64,000 nucleotides of DNA from Streptomyces flaveus (GTDB lineage Bacteria > Actinomycetota > Actinomycetes > Streptomycetales > Streptomycetaceae): positions 35,146 to 99,145 of the forward strand of contig NZ_BMPQ01000033.1 of assembly GCF_014647675.1 (NCBI RefSeq). The letters are read 5' to 3'. Position 1 is the first letter of the stretch. The number at the start of each line of letters is the position of its first letter. The position numbers were made by a program, and so were the translations under genes. Of this stretch, positions 1-6,892 are shown one piece after another. Under the pieces are notes generated by a model. It had not been told where the DNA came from. It saw only the letters and a program-made list of their open reading frames with translations, and did not search any database.

Positions 1-255
1 CTCGTGGCCGAGGAGGAGGGTCTCGGCGGCCTCCATGTCGTAACACCGCTCCACGCGGACACCCGCGTCGTGCAGCCGGGGATAGACCTCGGCCGTCGAC
101 CGCCACACCCAGCGCGTGACGTCCGGCCGGGACCGTACGGACTCCGCGAGGTCCGGCTCCCTGAGGAGCGGTCCGGCGGACACCCCGTCGGGGCCGAGGG
201 GGGCGAGCTCCGCGCCGCCGTCCTCGGTCGGCGCGAGAGCCCACCGGTCGGTCAT
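1..255 (-). CDS. Bifunctional 3'-5' exonuclease/DNA polymerase, N-terminal fragment
   Basis: Only the first 85 codons lie in the window; the gene runs off the left edge. The protein begins MTDRWALAPTEDGG and soon reaches DVTRWVWRSTAEVYPRL and a tyrosine-rich DMEAAETLLLGHE stretch. I recognise this as the start of the second, PolA-like polymerase with an exonuclease-like N-terminal domain that streptomycetes carry beside the true polA. In the whole protein such enzymes combine a DnaQ/PolA-type exonuclease fold with a family A polymerase domain, none of which is visible here. The start is ATG at 255. A perfect 15-bp palindrome lies immediately upstream. The family assignment is from remembered similarity, not from catalytic motifs. 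Confidence 0.75.
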   Translation of the reverse strand, partial: MTDRWALAPTEDGGAELAPLGPDGVSAGPLLREPDLAESVRSRPDVTRWVWRSTAEVYPRLHDAGVRVERCYDMEAAETLLLGHE

Positions 256-257
256 GA

Positions 258-272
258 CTGCGAGTCTCGCAG
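258..272. promoter_or_regulatory. Perfect 15-bp palindrome at polymerase start
   Basis: CTGCGAG-T-CTCGCAG, a 7-1-7 perfect palindrome, ends two bases upstream of the polymerase ATG. It covers the place where a ribosome binding site or a leaderless transcription start would be. It could be an operator or a leader hairpin; no regulator can be named. Confidence 0.4.
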
Positions 273-286
273 GAGGGTCTGACAAT

Positions 287-311
287 GGCCCTGACCTGCA
301 AGTTCAGGGCC
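287..311 (-). terminator. Possible weak terminator after the ClpC2-like gene
   Basis: An 8-bp perfect inverted repeat (GGCCCTGA...TCAGGGCC, 9-nt loop) lies about 55 bases past the stop of the leftward ClpC2-like gene. There is no long U tract. It is the only clear hairpin between that gene and the polymerase gene. Confidence 0.35.
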
Positions 312-364
312 GTATTCAGCGCCGGGCACAGGTCGCGGTCGGTCATTTCCCCTGTCGCGGCCGG

Positions 365-1096
365 TCATTCCTCCTGGAGGGACTGGCGGATCTTCTCCAG
401 CGCCTTCGCGATGTTCGCCTCGACCGCAGCCTTGTCGACGCCGAGCCCGCTGAGCAGGCCCGTGCCGGCCTCGTGCTCCAGCAGTGCGAGCAGGATGTGC
501 TCCGTGCCGATGTAGTTGTGGCCGAGGCGCAGGGCCTCGCGGAAGGTCAGTTCGAGGACTTTCTTGGCGCTGCCGTCGAAGGGGATGAGTGCGGGGATGC
601 TCTCGGCGCGCGGCGGAAGGGCGGCGGTCGCGGCCTCGCGCACGGCGTCCAGGGTGACGCCCTGCGCGGTGATCGCCTTCGCCCCGAGGCCGTCCGGTTC
701 GGCGATCAGGCCGAGGACCAGGTGCTCGGTGCGGATCTGGTCGTTGCCCGCGGTCCTGGCTTCCTCCTGGGAGACGACCACCACGTTCCTGGCCCGTGGC
801 GTGTAGCGGCTGAAGCCCTGGCTGGGGTCGAGGTCCGACTCGGCCTTCGGCACGAACCGCTTCTGGGCGGCCTGCCGGGTGACCCCCATGCTCTTGCCGA
901 TGTCCGTCCAGGACGCGCCCGAACGCCGGGCCTGGTCCACGAAGTGCCCGATCAGGTGATCGGCCACGTCGCCGAGGTGGTCCGCGGCGATCACCGCGTC
1001 CTGGAGCTGGTCCAGCGCGTCGGTGTGGACCTTCTTGATGGCTTCGATGAGGTCGTCGAGACGTACGGATGCGGTGGCGGGTGAGTTCTCGGTCAT
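365..1096 (-). CDS. clpC2: ClpC2-like protein: HTH domain fused to a ClpC N-terminal domain
   Basis: The 243-residue protein has no AAA+ module. Residues 10-82 form a helical region ending in a helix-turn-helix (SWTDIGKSMGVTRQAAQKRF). Residues 94-240 are two Clp_N repeats closely matching the N-domain of ClpC encoded at 53029-55554: both GTEH/RTEH motifs are kept (E124, E199), and F95 and F173 correspond to ClpC F2 and F80. In mycobacteria ClpC2 has this architecture. It is reported to bind its own promoter and to sequester antibiotics such as cyclomarin that target the ClpC1 N-domain. By analogy this is a repressor released when its Clp_N pocket is occupied; that role is inferred. Transcription is probably leaderless, from a promoter covered by two identical-armed palindromes. 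Confidence 0.8.
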   Translation of the reverse strand: MTENSPATASVRLDDLIEAIKKVHTDALDQLQDAVIAADHLGDVADHLIGHFVDQARRSGASWTDIGKSMGVTRQAAQKRFVPKAESDLDPSQGFSRYTPRARNVVVVSQEEARTAGNDQIRTEHLVLGLIAEPDGLGAKAITAQGVTLDAVREAATAALPPRAESIPALIPFDGSAKKVLELTFREALRLGHNYIGTEHILLALLEHEAGTGLLSGLGVDKAAVEANIAKALEKIRQSLQEE

Positions 1097-1098
1097 GC

Positions 1099-1143
1099 GT
1101 CAACCGTAGGTTGACAGCAATAGGGTGTCAACCTTGAGTTGAC
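1099..1143 (-). promoter_or_regulatory. Leaderless promoter covered by two GTCAAC-N5-GTTGAC operators
   Basis: Two perfect 17-bp inverted repeats, GTCAAC-N5-GTTGAC, lie at 1099-1115 and 1127-1143, 28 bp centre to centre. On the minus strand a consensus -35 TTGACA (1131-1126), a 17-bp spacer and a -10 TACGGT (1108-1103) are embedded in them. The -10 ends six bases before the ATG of the ClpC2-like gene, so the mRNA should be leaderless. Binding to either copy would block RNA polymerase. Autoregulation by the ClpC2-like HTH protein is the simplest reading. Confidence 0.75.
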
Positions 1144-1214
1144 GCCACCTCCGAGGCCCCGGCGACCCGGCGGCTGCGGCGAGATCAACTCGTTCATCTG
1201 GTGCGGACCGAAAA

Positions 1215-1240
1215 GAGGGGCGCCCGACCGGGCGCCCCTC
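1215..1240 (-). terminator. Rho-independent terminator of the Uma2 gene
   Basis: An 11-bp perfect GC-rich stem (GAGGGGCGCCC and its complement) with a 4-nt loop is followed on the minus strand by CTTTTCGG. It starts 14 bases beyond the stop of the leftward gene at 1254 and insulates it from the ClpC2-like operator region. Confidence 0.75.
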
Positions 1241-1253
1241 ACGCGGTCACGGG

Positions 1254-1859
1254 TCAGCTCTCCTCTGCCTCCAGCAGAGCCTCGAAGTCCGTGTCGAGTG
1301 TGCAGTCGAACGGTGCGGGGATGTGGATCTTCTCGCCGAAGTCCTTGGTGAAGCGGCCCTCGTACCCCTTGGCGGACGGCGCCCACAGGACGGTGGCCTG
1401 CTTCTCCTGCATGTCAAGGATCAGGTAGACAGGGACGCCTGCCTTCCCGTAGGTCTCGACCTTGTCGGTCAGGTCGTCGTCTCGGGTGGAGGGCGAGGTC
1501 AGTTCGGCGACCAAGGAGAGGGCCTCCCCGTCCAGTTTGTTGCTCTCGGTCCGGCGGGCCTTCCGGTGAGCCACATGGATGTCAGGGCCGTACGCGCGCT
1601 CGATTCCGGGGAACACGAACAGCGCAGGCGACGAGCTGATCCGATGCCCGTCGGGCAGGTGAGGACGCAGCTGATCGCAGATCAGATCCATCACGTCGAG
1701 GTAGTACCCCTTCGACCACGGCGACAAGACGATGTTCCCCTTGATGATCTCGGCCTTGTAGCCGTCGGGCACGTGCAGCTCGTCGAGGGCGTCCAGCATG
1801 CCCTCGAAGCTGGGGGGCTCCGTGCCGCTTATCGTCGGTCGTTCCAGCATCACCGTCAT
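1254..1859 (-). CDS. Uma2 family protein (DUF820, PD-(D/E)XK-like fold)
   Basis: A 201-residue protein of the Uma2/DUF820 family, very expanded in Streptomyces and usually of unknown physiological role. The family has a restriction-endonuclease-like fold. Conserved elements seen here are the N-terminal DGYKAEIIKGNIVLSP, the central YGPDIHVAHR, the AELTSPSTRDDDLTDK segment and YGKAGVPVYLILD, which together carry the acidic and lysine residues of the putative active site. The ATG at 1859 was preferred over one 16 codons upstream because GAAAGG sits at a good distance before it. It is probably a single-gene unit, ending in a strong terminator. Whether it cuts DNA cannot be told from sequence. 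Confidence 0.75.
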   Translation of the reverse strand: MTVMLERPTISGTEPPSFEGMLDALDELHVPDGYKAEIIKGNIVLSPWSKGYYLDVMDLICDQLRPHLPDGHRISSSPALFVFPGIERAYGPDIHVAHRKARRTESNKLDGEALSLVAELTSPSTRDDDLTDKVETYGKAGVPVYLILDMQEKQATVLWAPSAKGYEGRFTKDFGEKIHIPAPFDCTLDTDFEALLEAEES

Positions 1860-1890
1860 GATGCGCCTTTCTTGCGAAGCAGGCCATGCG

Positions 1891-2520
1891 CTACTCAGCG
1901 TATCCAAGCGTGTACGGGATCCGCTCGGCCTTGTGGGAACAGTCCGAGCAGGCCGGGGTGAGACCCAGACAAGCGTGCAGGGCTGTACTCAGGCGGGTGT
2001 TGAGGAGTTCCCGGTCGGAAGGGTCGTCCCATGGGGGCGGTACGAGGGCGAACGGTGCCGTCACGGTGAACAGGGTGCGGGCCGTGGTCGAGTGATCCGC
2101 GCTGGGTTGCGATATGCAGAGGCCTGCTTGCACCCAGTACAGGGCTCGTGTGTGCAGTGCAGTGGTCGGTCTCGTCAAGGCGGTGAGGAGGAGATCAGGG
2201 CTGGTACGGGCGGTCGCGCGGGTTACGGGGTGCTCGCGCAGCAGCCGGGCCGCGCGCACGAGTTGCGCCGGCAAGCGGCAGGGCTGCGGCAGCGTGCCGC
2301 CGGTGCAGCTCGCCACATCCAGCAGACGGTCCAGCTCCGCTTTGCATGCTTTCTGGATGAGGACCTGGAAGTCCGGCCAGTTCCGGTAGAGGTACTGGCG
2401 GCTGGTGGCGGCCCGGCGCGCGATCTCCGCGATGGGCGGACGGCGCGGCCCGTGCTCGGCCAGCGTGGCGAGCACGGCTCGGTAGACGGTGCCCATTCCC
2501 GGCGGCGCGTGGATGCTCAT
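1891..2520 (-). CDS. TetR family transcriptional regulator
   Basis: A 209-residue protein with an N-terminal TetR-type DNA-binding domain: helix 2-3 reads IAEIARRAATSRQYLYRNW and is followed by FQVLIQKACKAELDRLL. The C-terminal two thirds should be the ligand and dimer domain; it has no recognisable ligand motif and contains five cysteines between residues 130 and 195. The start is uncertain (ATG 2520 or ATG 2496), since neither has a strong ribosome binding site. A 19-bp inverted repeat at 2593-2642 upstream is a likely operator for this protein. The ligand and targets are unknown. Confidence 0.75.
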   Translation of the reverse strand: MSIHAPPGMGTVYRAVLATLAEHGPRRPPIAEIARRAATSRQYLYRNWPDFQVLIQKACKAELDRLLDVASCTGGTLPQPCRLPAQLVRAARLLREHPVTRATARTSPDLLLTALTRPTTALHTRALYWVQAGLCISQPSADHSTTARTLFTVTAPFALVPPPWDDPSDRELLNTRLSTALHACLGLTPACSDCSHKAERIPYTLGYAE

Positions 2521-2592
2521 GTGGGCAGCCTGCCGTGACGGTGGCGGGCCCGCGCCCGGACTGGCTGCGGCTCACCCGGAGGGGGAGGGGGT

Positions 2593-2642
2593 GCGCACGA
2601 AAATGTGACACATGGGGGTGCGAGTGTCACATTTTCGCGCGC
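2593..2642. promoter_or_regulatory. Long inverted repeat, candidate TetR operator
   Basis: Arms of 19 bp at 2593-2611 and 2624-2642 match with one mismatch; the core is CGAAAATGTGACAC...GTGTCACATTTTCG with a 12-bp spacer. It lies 73 bp upstream of the TetR start and overlaps the stop codon of the DUF397 gene. The A/T-rich core and lack of a U tract argue for protein binding rather than termination, although a hairpin function cannot be excluded. Confidence 0.6.
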
Positions 2643-2878
2643 AAGGTGGTGAGGAGGGTGGTCCAGGAACCGGCGGTCATGGAGAGAGTGGGCCCGCCCG
2701 GGTTCTTGGAGTCGCGGATGTGGACGGTGGTGGCGTGGGGGCAGGTGGCGACCTCGACGCAGTTCCCGCCGCCGCCGTCGCTGTGCGTCGACTTGCGCCA
2801 GTCGTACGCGACTTCGAGGCAAGCGCCGCCGCTGTCATTGCTGTAGCTCGACTTGAACCACTGCGGTGTGCTGTTCAT
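2627..2878 (-). CDS. DUF397 protein with two DUF397 units
   Basis: An 83-residue protein of the DUF397 family (BldB-like small proteins of streptomycetes). It holds two tandem copies of the signature: WFKSSYSNDSGGACLEVAYD and then WRKSTHSDGGGGNCVEVATC followed by VHIRDSKNPGGPTLS. Start ATG 2878 overlaps the stop of the upstream HTH gene (ATGA), so the two are translationally coupled. Family knowledge: DUF397 proteins work with the adjacent HTH-DUF5753 regulator, apparently as modulators of DNA binding. Its stop codon lies in the inverted repeat at 2593-2642. Confidence 0.85.
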   Translation of the reverse strand: MNSTPQWFKSSYSNDSGGACLEVAYDWRKSTHSDGGGGNCVEVATCPHATTVHIRDSKNPGGPTLSMTAGSWTTLLTTLRAKM

Positions 2879-3714
2879 TGACGCTCTTCTCCTGCCAACC
2901 GCTGGATGAGGCTCAGGGAGTCGTCCGGGCTCAGAGCCTGTGAGCGGATCTTCGCATAGCGGTGCGAGAGTTGGGCGACCTTGGCGAGATCGCTGACCAG
3001 GATGCTCTCGTCCTCGATCTCCATGTAGACCACGTGGTGGTGCTCCTTGGTCTCCACCTGGATCATGTCGCCACGGGCACCCGCATGACTGCCCCGCAAG
3101 CCGCGCTCCAGAGGCATCACTTGGATGCTGACATTGTCCCGCTCGGCGTCCTCTGTGAGCGAGTGCAGCTGCTCGCGATGCACATCCCAGGGGCCGAACG
3201 GCCGCTTCAGCACCGACTCGTCGAGGAGCAACTCGATCATCGCGGTCGGGTCGCGGTCGAAGAGCGCCTTGCGTGCCATACGTGCCTCGACCAGCTCCTC
3301 CACCTTGTCCTCGGTGAGCCTCGGAAAACCGCCACCGATCAGGGACCGTGCGTACCCCTCTGTCTGAAAGAGCCCGTTGACCACGTAGGACTCGTACGCG
3401 CACAGCGTCACTGCTTCCGCCTCCATCAGCGCGAAGTTCTTGAACTGCGCCGGGTACTTCTCCAACCGCATCAACGCCCGTGCCTTCTCGAACACCCCCA
3501 ACCCGCCCCCGAGCACCTCCTCCAGCTTGACGAGCATCTGATCACTCGCGGGCTGCGCGCACGTCTCCATCGCGCTGATCGCCGCCGCCGTGTACCCGAT
3601 CAGCTTCCCCAACTGCTCCTGCGAAAGCCCCTGTTGCTCGCGCAACGCCTTCGCCAGGGCGGCCACCATGCGCGCCGTACCGCCCGCTTCCGTCTTGTTC
3701 TCCGCCCGCGCCAT
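2875..3714 (-). CDS. HTH XRE-family regulator with DUF5753 domain (WhiJ-like)
   Basis: A 279-residue WhiJ-type regulator. Residues about 10-70 form an XRE helix-turn-helix (LREQQGLSQEQLGKLIGYTA). The rest is DUF5753, seen in VVNGLFQTEGYARSLI, the VEARMARKALFDRD stretch, LLLDESVLKRPFG and the VSIQVMPLERG segment. The ATG at 3714 was chosen because GGAGGTG precedes it at six bases; an upstream ATG is possible but lacks a ribosome site. It forms an operon with the DUF397 gene. Three ACGCAAA repeats in the divergent region with the gene at 3829 may be its operator. Confidence 0.85.
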   Translation of the reverse strand: MARAENKTEAGGTARMVAALAKALREQQGLSQEQLGKLIGYTAAAISAMETCAQPASDQMLVKLEEVLGGGLGVFEKARALMRLEKYPAQFKNFALMEAEAVTLCAYESYVVNGLFQTEGYARSLIGGGFPRLTEDKVEELVEARMARKALFDRDPTAMIELLLDESVLKRPFGPWDVHREQLHSLTEDAERDNVSIQVMPLERGLRGSHAGARGDMIQVETKEHHHVVYMEIEDESILVSDLAKVAQLSHRYAKIRSQALSPDDSLSLIQRLAGEERQ

Positions 3715-3782
3715 CGCGGTCACCTCCGCACTCAACCGAACCCAACCGGTACCGACTCACCACGACTCGCTCCCGACCGGCA

Positions 3783-3841
3783 ACGCAAAGTCATGAAAAC
3801 GCTAGCCGCGCCTACGCAAACTGTCCGCATGAATACGCAAA
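3783..3841. repeat. Three helically phased ACGCAAA repeats
   Basis: ACGCAAA occurs at 3783, 3814 and 3835, all in the same orientation, with steps of 31 and 21 bp, close to three and two helical turns. They lie between the divergent HTH gene (start 3714) and the gene at 3829, the last copy falling just inside that gene's first codons. This is a plausible regulator site. Confidence 0.45.
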
Positions 3842-4266
3842 GTGACGAGTCAAACCTCGACGAACCCCCACTCAACCCCGAAGTCCCCGACTGGATCCCC
3901 ACCCGCGGCATCCAACTCCGCAAAGCAGGCGTCCAGTTCGACGCCGTACGCGTGGACGGCGACGAAGGCCGAGCCCTCGCCGACCGCCTCGCGCGGATGA
4001 CGGGCGGCACCCCCGGCCCAGTGGTCGAGGAGGCCAACGGCAGACGCGCCGTCTACTTCCTGGTGCCAATCGGCAGCACCTCCTACCGCTCCTGGCCCGA
4101 CGGCGTCACCCGTCTCACCGCAGGCCCGAACCGCGTCTCGTACATCCCGGTCCCCGCCCTGGGCGGCCTCACCTGGCCCCTGACCTGGCGCTACCGGCCG
4201 ACGACCCGCGACCACCTCGTACACGCGCTGCTCCTGCGAGGCGCCCTCCACCCCGAAGAGCCGTGA
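3829..4266 (+). CDS. Conserved hypothetical protein, 145 aa
   Basis: A protein of unknown function divergent from the HTH/DUF397 pair. It starts MNTQSDESNLDEPP and has a compact region with GIQLRKAGVQFDAVRV, ALADRLARM, then RAVYFLVPIGSTSYRSW and VSYIPVPALGGLTW. I know proteins of this look from other Streptomyces regulator neighbourhoods but cannot assign a function. ATG 3829 is used; an in-frame ATG at 3793 would add 12 residues and include two of the ACGCAAA repeats in the coding region. The next gene follows after 13 bases on the same strand. Confidence 0.65.
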   Translation: MNTQSDESNLDEPPLNPEVPDWIPTRGIQLRKAGVQFDAVRVDGDEGRALADRLARMTGGTPGPVVEEANGRRAVYFLVPIGSTSYRSWPDGVTRLTAGPNRVSYIPVPALGGLTWPLTWRYRPTTRDHLVHALLLRGALHPEEP

Positions 4267-4279
4267 CACGATCGAACAC

Positions 4280-5416
4280 GTGAGTACGAGTACACCCGGC
4301 ACCGTGGACCGCGCCTTCAAAACCGCCCTCTACGCCGACACCGACACGACCCTCGACACGGCCGCATCCCTGCTCGCCGCCGACCCCTCGGCCGACGCCG
4401 AACTCACCCTGCGCGGCGAGGAGTTCATCACCACAGCTTGGCGGCGCGGCTGGCAGCCCGCAGACGTCGTACGGATCGTGCGACGCGAGCTGGACGAGAC
4501 ACACGTACGCCTGGTGTCGGGCCTGATCCTCGGTGCGGAGGCCCGCCACAAGCAGCCACGCGGACGCCGATGGGCGGCCCAACTCGAAGACCTGGACCCC
4601 AGCACCGTACGAACAGAACGTACTGACCGCTTCTCGTACGCGACCGCCGCACTGGAGCTCTACCGGCTGCTCCTCCGCCTGCCACCCCTCGAACCGCTCG
4701 ACGACCCGATCGCAAAGCCACCCCACAAGGCGCCCCACAAAACGCCCGAGTCCCGCATGCTCCCCCGTATCCGCGCCCTGCTCGCCAAGGCGGAGGCGAC
4801 CGGCTTCCCGGAGGAGGCCGAGGCGCTCACCGGCAAGGCGCAGGAGCTGATGGCGCGGCACAGCATCGACGAGGCCCTGCTCGCGGCGCGTACGCCCGCC
4901 GCGGACGCGCCCGGCGCGTGCCGGATAGGGATCGACCCGCCGTACGAGACGGCCAAGGCCACCCTCCTCGACGCGGTCGCCGCCGCGAACCGCTGCCGCG
5001 CCGTATGGAACGAACCCCTCGGCTTCTCCACGGTGGTCGGCTTCGAGCCGGATCTGGAGGCGGTCGAACTCCTCCACACCTCACTGCTCGTGCAGGCCAC
5101 CGCCGCGATGACGAAGGCGGAGGCAGCCGCCCGCGCGTCCGGCCGCCGCCGTACGAAGACCTTCCGCCAGTCGTTCCTCGCGGCGTACGCCCACCGCATC
5201 GCCACCCGCCTGACGTCCGCCACCGAGACCCAGGTGACCGAGGACCTCCTTCCGGTCCTCGCCACCCGCGAGGCCGCGGTCAGCGACCGAACGGACCGCA
5301 TGTTCCCGGAGACGACCATGACCCGCGTGCGCGGAGTCAACGACGCGGCGGGCTGGACCCAGGGCGCCGAGGCGGCGGACCGGGCCCAGGTCGAACCGCA
5401 CCAGCAACTCCCCTGA
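4280..5416 (+). CDS. DUF2786 domain protein
   Basis: A 378-residue protein beginning with GTG. The N-terminal half (residues 1-150) is helical with no known motif. Around residue 160 comes a DUF2786 signature: MLPRIRALLAKAEATGFPEE, then EALTGKAQELMARHSIDEAL. The C-terminal half continues with LDAVAAANRCRAVW and a basic helix ending RRRTKTFRQSFLAAYAHRIA. Function is unknown; related proteins occur in actinobacteria and phages. It lies 13 bases after the preceding hypothetical gene and is probably cotranscribed. A hairpin follows at 5435-5474. Confidence 0.7.
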   Translation: MSTSTPGTVDRAFKTALYADTDTTLDTAASLLAADPSADAELTLRGEEFITTAWRRGWQPADVVRIVRRELDETHVRLVSGLILGAEARHKQPRGRRWAAQLEDLDPSTVRTERTDRFSYATAALELYRLLLRLPPLEPLDDPIAKPPHKAPHKTPESRMLPRIRALLAKAEATGFPEEAEALTGKAQELMARHSIDEALLAARTPAADAPGACRIGIDPPYETAKATLLDAVAAANRCRAVWNEPLGFSTVVGFEPDLEAVELLHTSLLVQATAAMTKAEAAARASGRRRTKTFRQSFLAAYAHRIATRLTSATETQVTEDLLPVLATREAAVSDRTDRMFPETTMTRVRGVNDAAGWTQGAEAADRAQVEPHQQLP

Positions 5417-5434
5417 CCGCACCCGGAAAACCGA

Positions 5435-5474
5435 ACGGCCCGTGGAACCCGAAGGATCGGATTCCACGGACCGT
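5435..5474. terminator. Bidirectional hairpin between convergent genes
   Basis: Thirteen-base arms ACGGCCCGTGGAA and TTCCACGGACCGT pair with one mismatch around a 14-nt loop. The hairpin lies 19 bases after the DUF2786 gene and 58 bases before the end of the leftward lipoprotein gene, so it can serve both. Confidence 0.6.
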
Positions 5475-5531
5475 CAGCGACATCGGAAGCAGACCCGGAA
5501 GAAGGCAGGCCCGGAAGAAGAAGGCCCGGGC

Positions 5532-6050
5532 TCAGGAGCCCAAGCCGGCCGTCGGCAACCCCTCAGGCCACTTCCCGTCCTCCGACCGCGTGTACGTCTC
5601 CTCGCCGGACCCCTCCCATGTGACCTTCATGGTCGAGGAGTTGACGGAGTCGATCACGCCCTCGGCCCGGTCCTTGCTGCCGTCGTTGCACTTCAGGGTG
5701 ATCTTCTGGGTGCCCGACGTCTCCCCGGCGGTCCCGCTGCACCAGGACCCGGCCGTCGAGAACAGCGCGACCTTCGCACCGTCGAACATCAACGCGACGA
5801 GCTTGCCGTTCTTCGTGGTGACCCAGCTGCCTTCCACCCCGTCGGCCCCGGCCGCACCCCCACCGGAGCCTCCGTCGGCGTCAGCCGAGCTCGCCACAGC
5901 GCTCGGCTGAGGCGACGAGGCCTCGTCCCCACCCCCGTCCTCGCTGCCGCTGCACCCGGTCAGGACGAGCGCGGCAGCCAGCCCCGCCGCCACGGACGCG
6001 AACCGCGCCTGCCTGCGCGAGAAGGTCGCCGAAGTCACTGAAGCCCCCAA
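5532..6050 (-). CDS. Small secreted lipoprotein
   Basis: A 172-residue protein with a basic N-terminus (RRQAR), a hydrophobic stretch AAGLAAALVLTGC and a lipobox LTGC whose cysteine is residue 33, so it should be lipidated and held on the outer face of the membrane. A Ser/Gly/Asp-rich linker runs to about residue 70. The folded part (GSWVTTKNGKLVALMFDG, then WCSGTAGETSGTQKITLKC) has two cysteines that may form a disulfide. The role is unknown; similar short lipoproteins are common in Streptomyces. Confidence 0.75.
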   Translation of the reverse strand: MGASVTSATFSRRQARFASVAAGLAAALVLTGCSGSEDGGGDEASSPQPSAVASSADADGGSGGGAAGADGVEGSWVTTKNGKLVALMFDGAKVALFSTAGSWCSGTAGETSGTQKITLKCNDGSKDRAEGVIDSVNSSTMKVTWEGSGEETYTRSEDGKWPEGLPTAGLGS

Positions 6051-6108
6051 GGGTCGGGCCAGAAGAAGCTGGTCGACCGCAAGCTACCAGTGCGTACAGC
6101 AGGCCCGT

Positions 6109-6414
6109 CTACCAGGACGATTTGCGCACACCGGGCAGAAAACCCGCGTGCGCCTGCTTGCGCAGATTCACCCGCGAGAGCCCGAAGGTGCGCAGGTACC
6201 CGCGCGGCCGTCCGTCCACACTGTCCCGGTTGCGTACGCGCGTGGCGCTGGCGTCGCGCGGCTGCCTGCGCAGTTCCTCCCGGGCGGCGAGCTTTTCGGC
6301 CTCCGAGGAGGACGGCCGGCGGATGATCTCCTTCAGCTCGGCACGGCGGGCCGCGTACCGCGCGACGATCTCCTGGCGCTTCTCGTTCTTCGCGATCTTG
6401 CTCTTCTTTGCCAT
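6109..6414 (-). CDS. rpsN: 30S ribosomal protein S14, zinc-free paralogue
   Basis: A 101-residue S14 beginning MAKKSKIAKNEKRQE and ending GFLPGVRKSSW. It has no cysteine, so it is the C-minus form that replaces the zinc-binding S14 when zinc is short. Its ATG shares one base with the stop of the upstream rpmB gene (TGATG), showing coupling. The pair reads leftward from the Zur-like operator at 6690-6710. Confidence 0.93.
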   Translation of the reverse strand: MAKKSKIAKNEKRQEIVARYAARRAELKEIIRRPSSSEAEKLAAREELRRQPRDASATRVRNRDSVDGRPRGYLRTFGLSRVNLRKQAHAGFLPGVRKSSW

Positions 6415-6650
6415 CAGACCTTCACCCCACGGGCACGAATCCTGGCCACGGCCGCCTCGACGCCGATCGTGTCGACGGTCTTGATCCCCTTCGTGCTGAG
6501 CTTCAGCCGTACGTGCCTGCCCTCGCTCGGCAGCCAGTAGCGCTTGCTCTGGATGTTGGGGTCGAAGCGGCGGGACGTACGCCGATGGGAGTGGGAAATG
6601 GTGTTGCCGAAGCGTGGTTGGGCTCCGGTCAGCATGCAGTGGGCGGACAT
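6414..6650 (-). CDS. rpmB: 50S ribosomal protein L28, zinc-free paralogue
   Basis: A 78-residue L28 with the typical FGNTISHSHRRTSRRFDPNI region. Only one cysteine (C5) is present, whereas zinc-binding L28 has paired CxxC motifs, so this is the C-minus form. GAGAGGT precedes the ATG. It is the first gene of the leftward rpmB-rpsN unit and diverges from rpmG across the Zur-like site. Confidence 0.92.
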   Translation of the reverse strand: MSAHCMLTGAQPRFGNTISHSHRRTSRRFDPNIQSKRYWLPSEGRHVRLKLSTKGIKTVDTIGVEAAVARIRARGVKV

Positions 6651-6688
6651 GGTGACGTACCTCTCTGGTTTCTCGCTGACTCGCGTTA

Positions 6689-6716
6689 TTGGAAACGGGA
6701 TCCGTTTTCATATACT
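6689..6716 (+). promoter_or_regulatory. Zur-like operator inside the rpmG promoter
   Basis: A near-perfect 21-bp palindrome at 6690-6710 (TGGAAACGGG-A-TCCGTTTTCA, two mismatched pairs) fills the spacer between a -35-like TTGGAA (6689) and a consensus -10 TATACT (6711-6716). rpmG begins seven bases after the -10, so its mRNA should be leaderless. The context of zinc-free ribosomal genes on both sides makes Zur the expected repressor. The arms are spaced wider than the 15-bp Zur consensus I remember, so the exact protein footprint is inferred. Confidence 0.7.
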
Positions 6717-6722
6717 AGTCGC

Positions 6723-6887
6723 ATGGCACGCAACGAACTCCGTCCAGTCATCAAGCTCCGGTCCACGGCCGGGACCGGCTACACGTACGTCACGCGCAAG
6801 AACCGGCGTAACGACCCCGACCGGCTGACCCTGCGCAAGTACGACCCCGCCGTGGGCCGCCACGTCGACTTCCGAGAGGAGCGCTGA
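6723..6887 (+). CDS. rpmG: 50S ribosomal protein L33, zinc-free paralogue
   Basis: A 54-residue L33 (MARNELRPVIKLRSTAGTG...VTRKNRRNDPDRL) without any cysteine, the C-minus type. The ATG lies seven bases after the -10 box, suggesting leaderless translation. It starts the rightward unit rpmG-rpmE2-cobW-rpsR; the next start is six bases after its stop. Confidence 0.93.
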   Translation: MARNELRPVIKLRSTAGTGYTYVTRKNRRNDPDRLTLRKYDPAVGRHVDFREER

Positions 6888-6892
6888 TCCCG

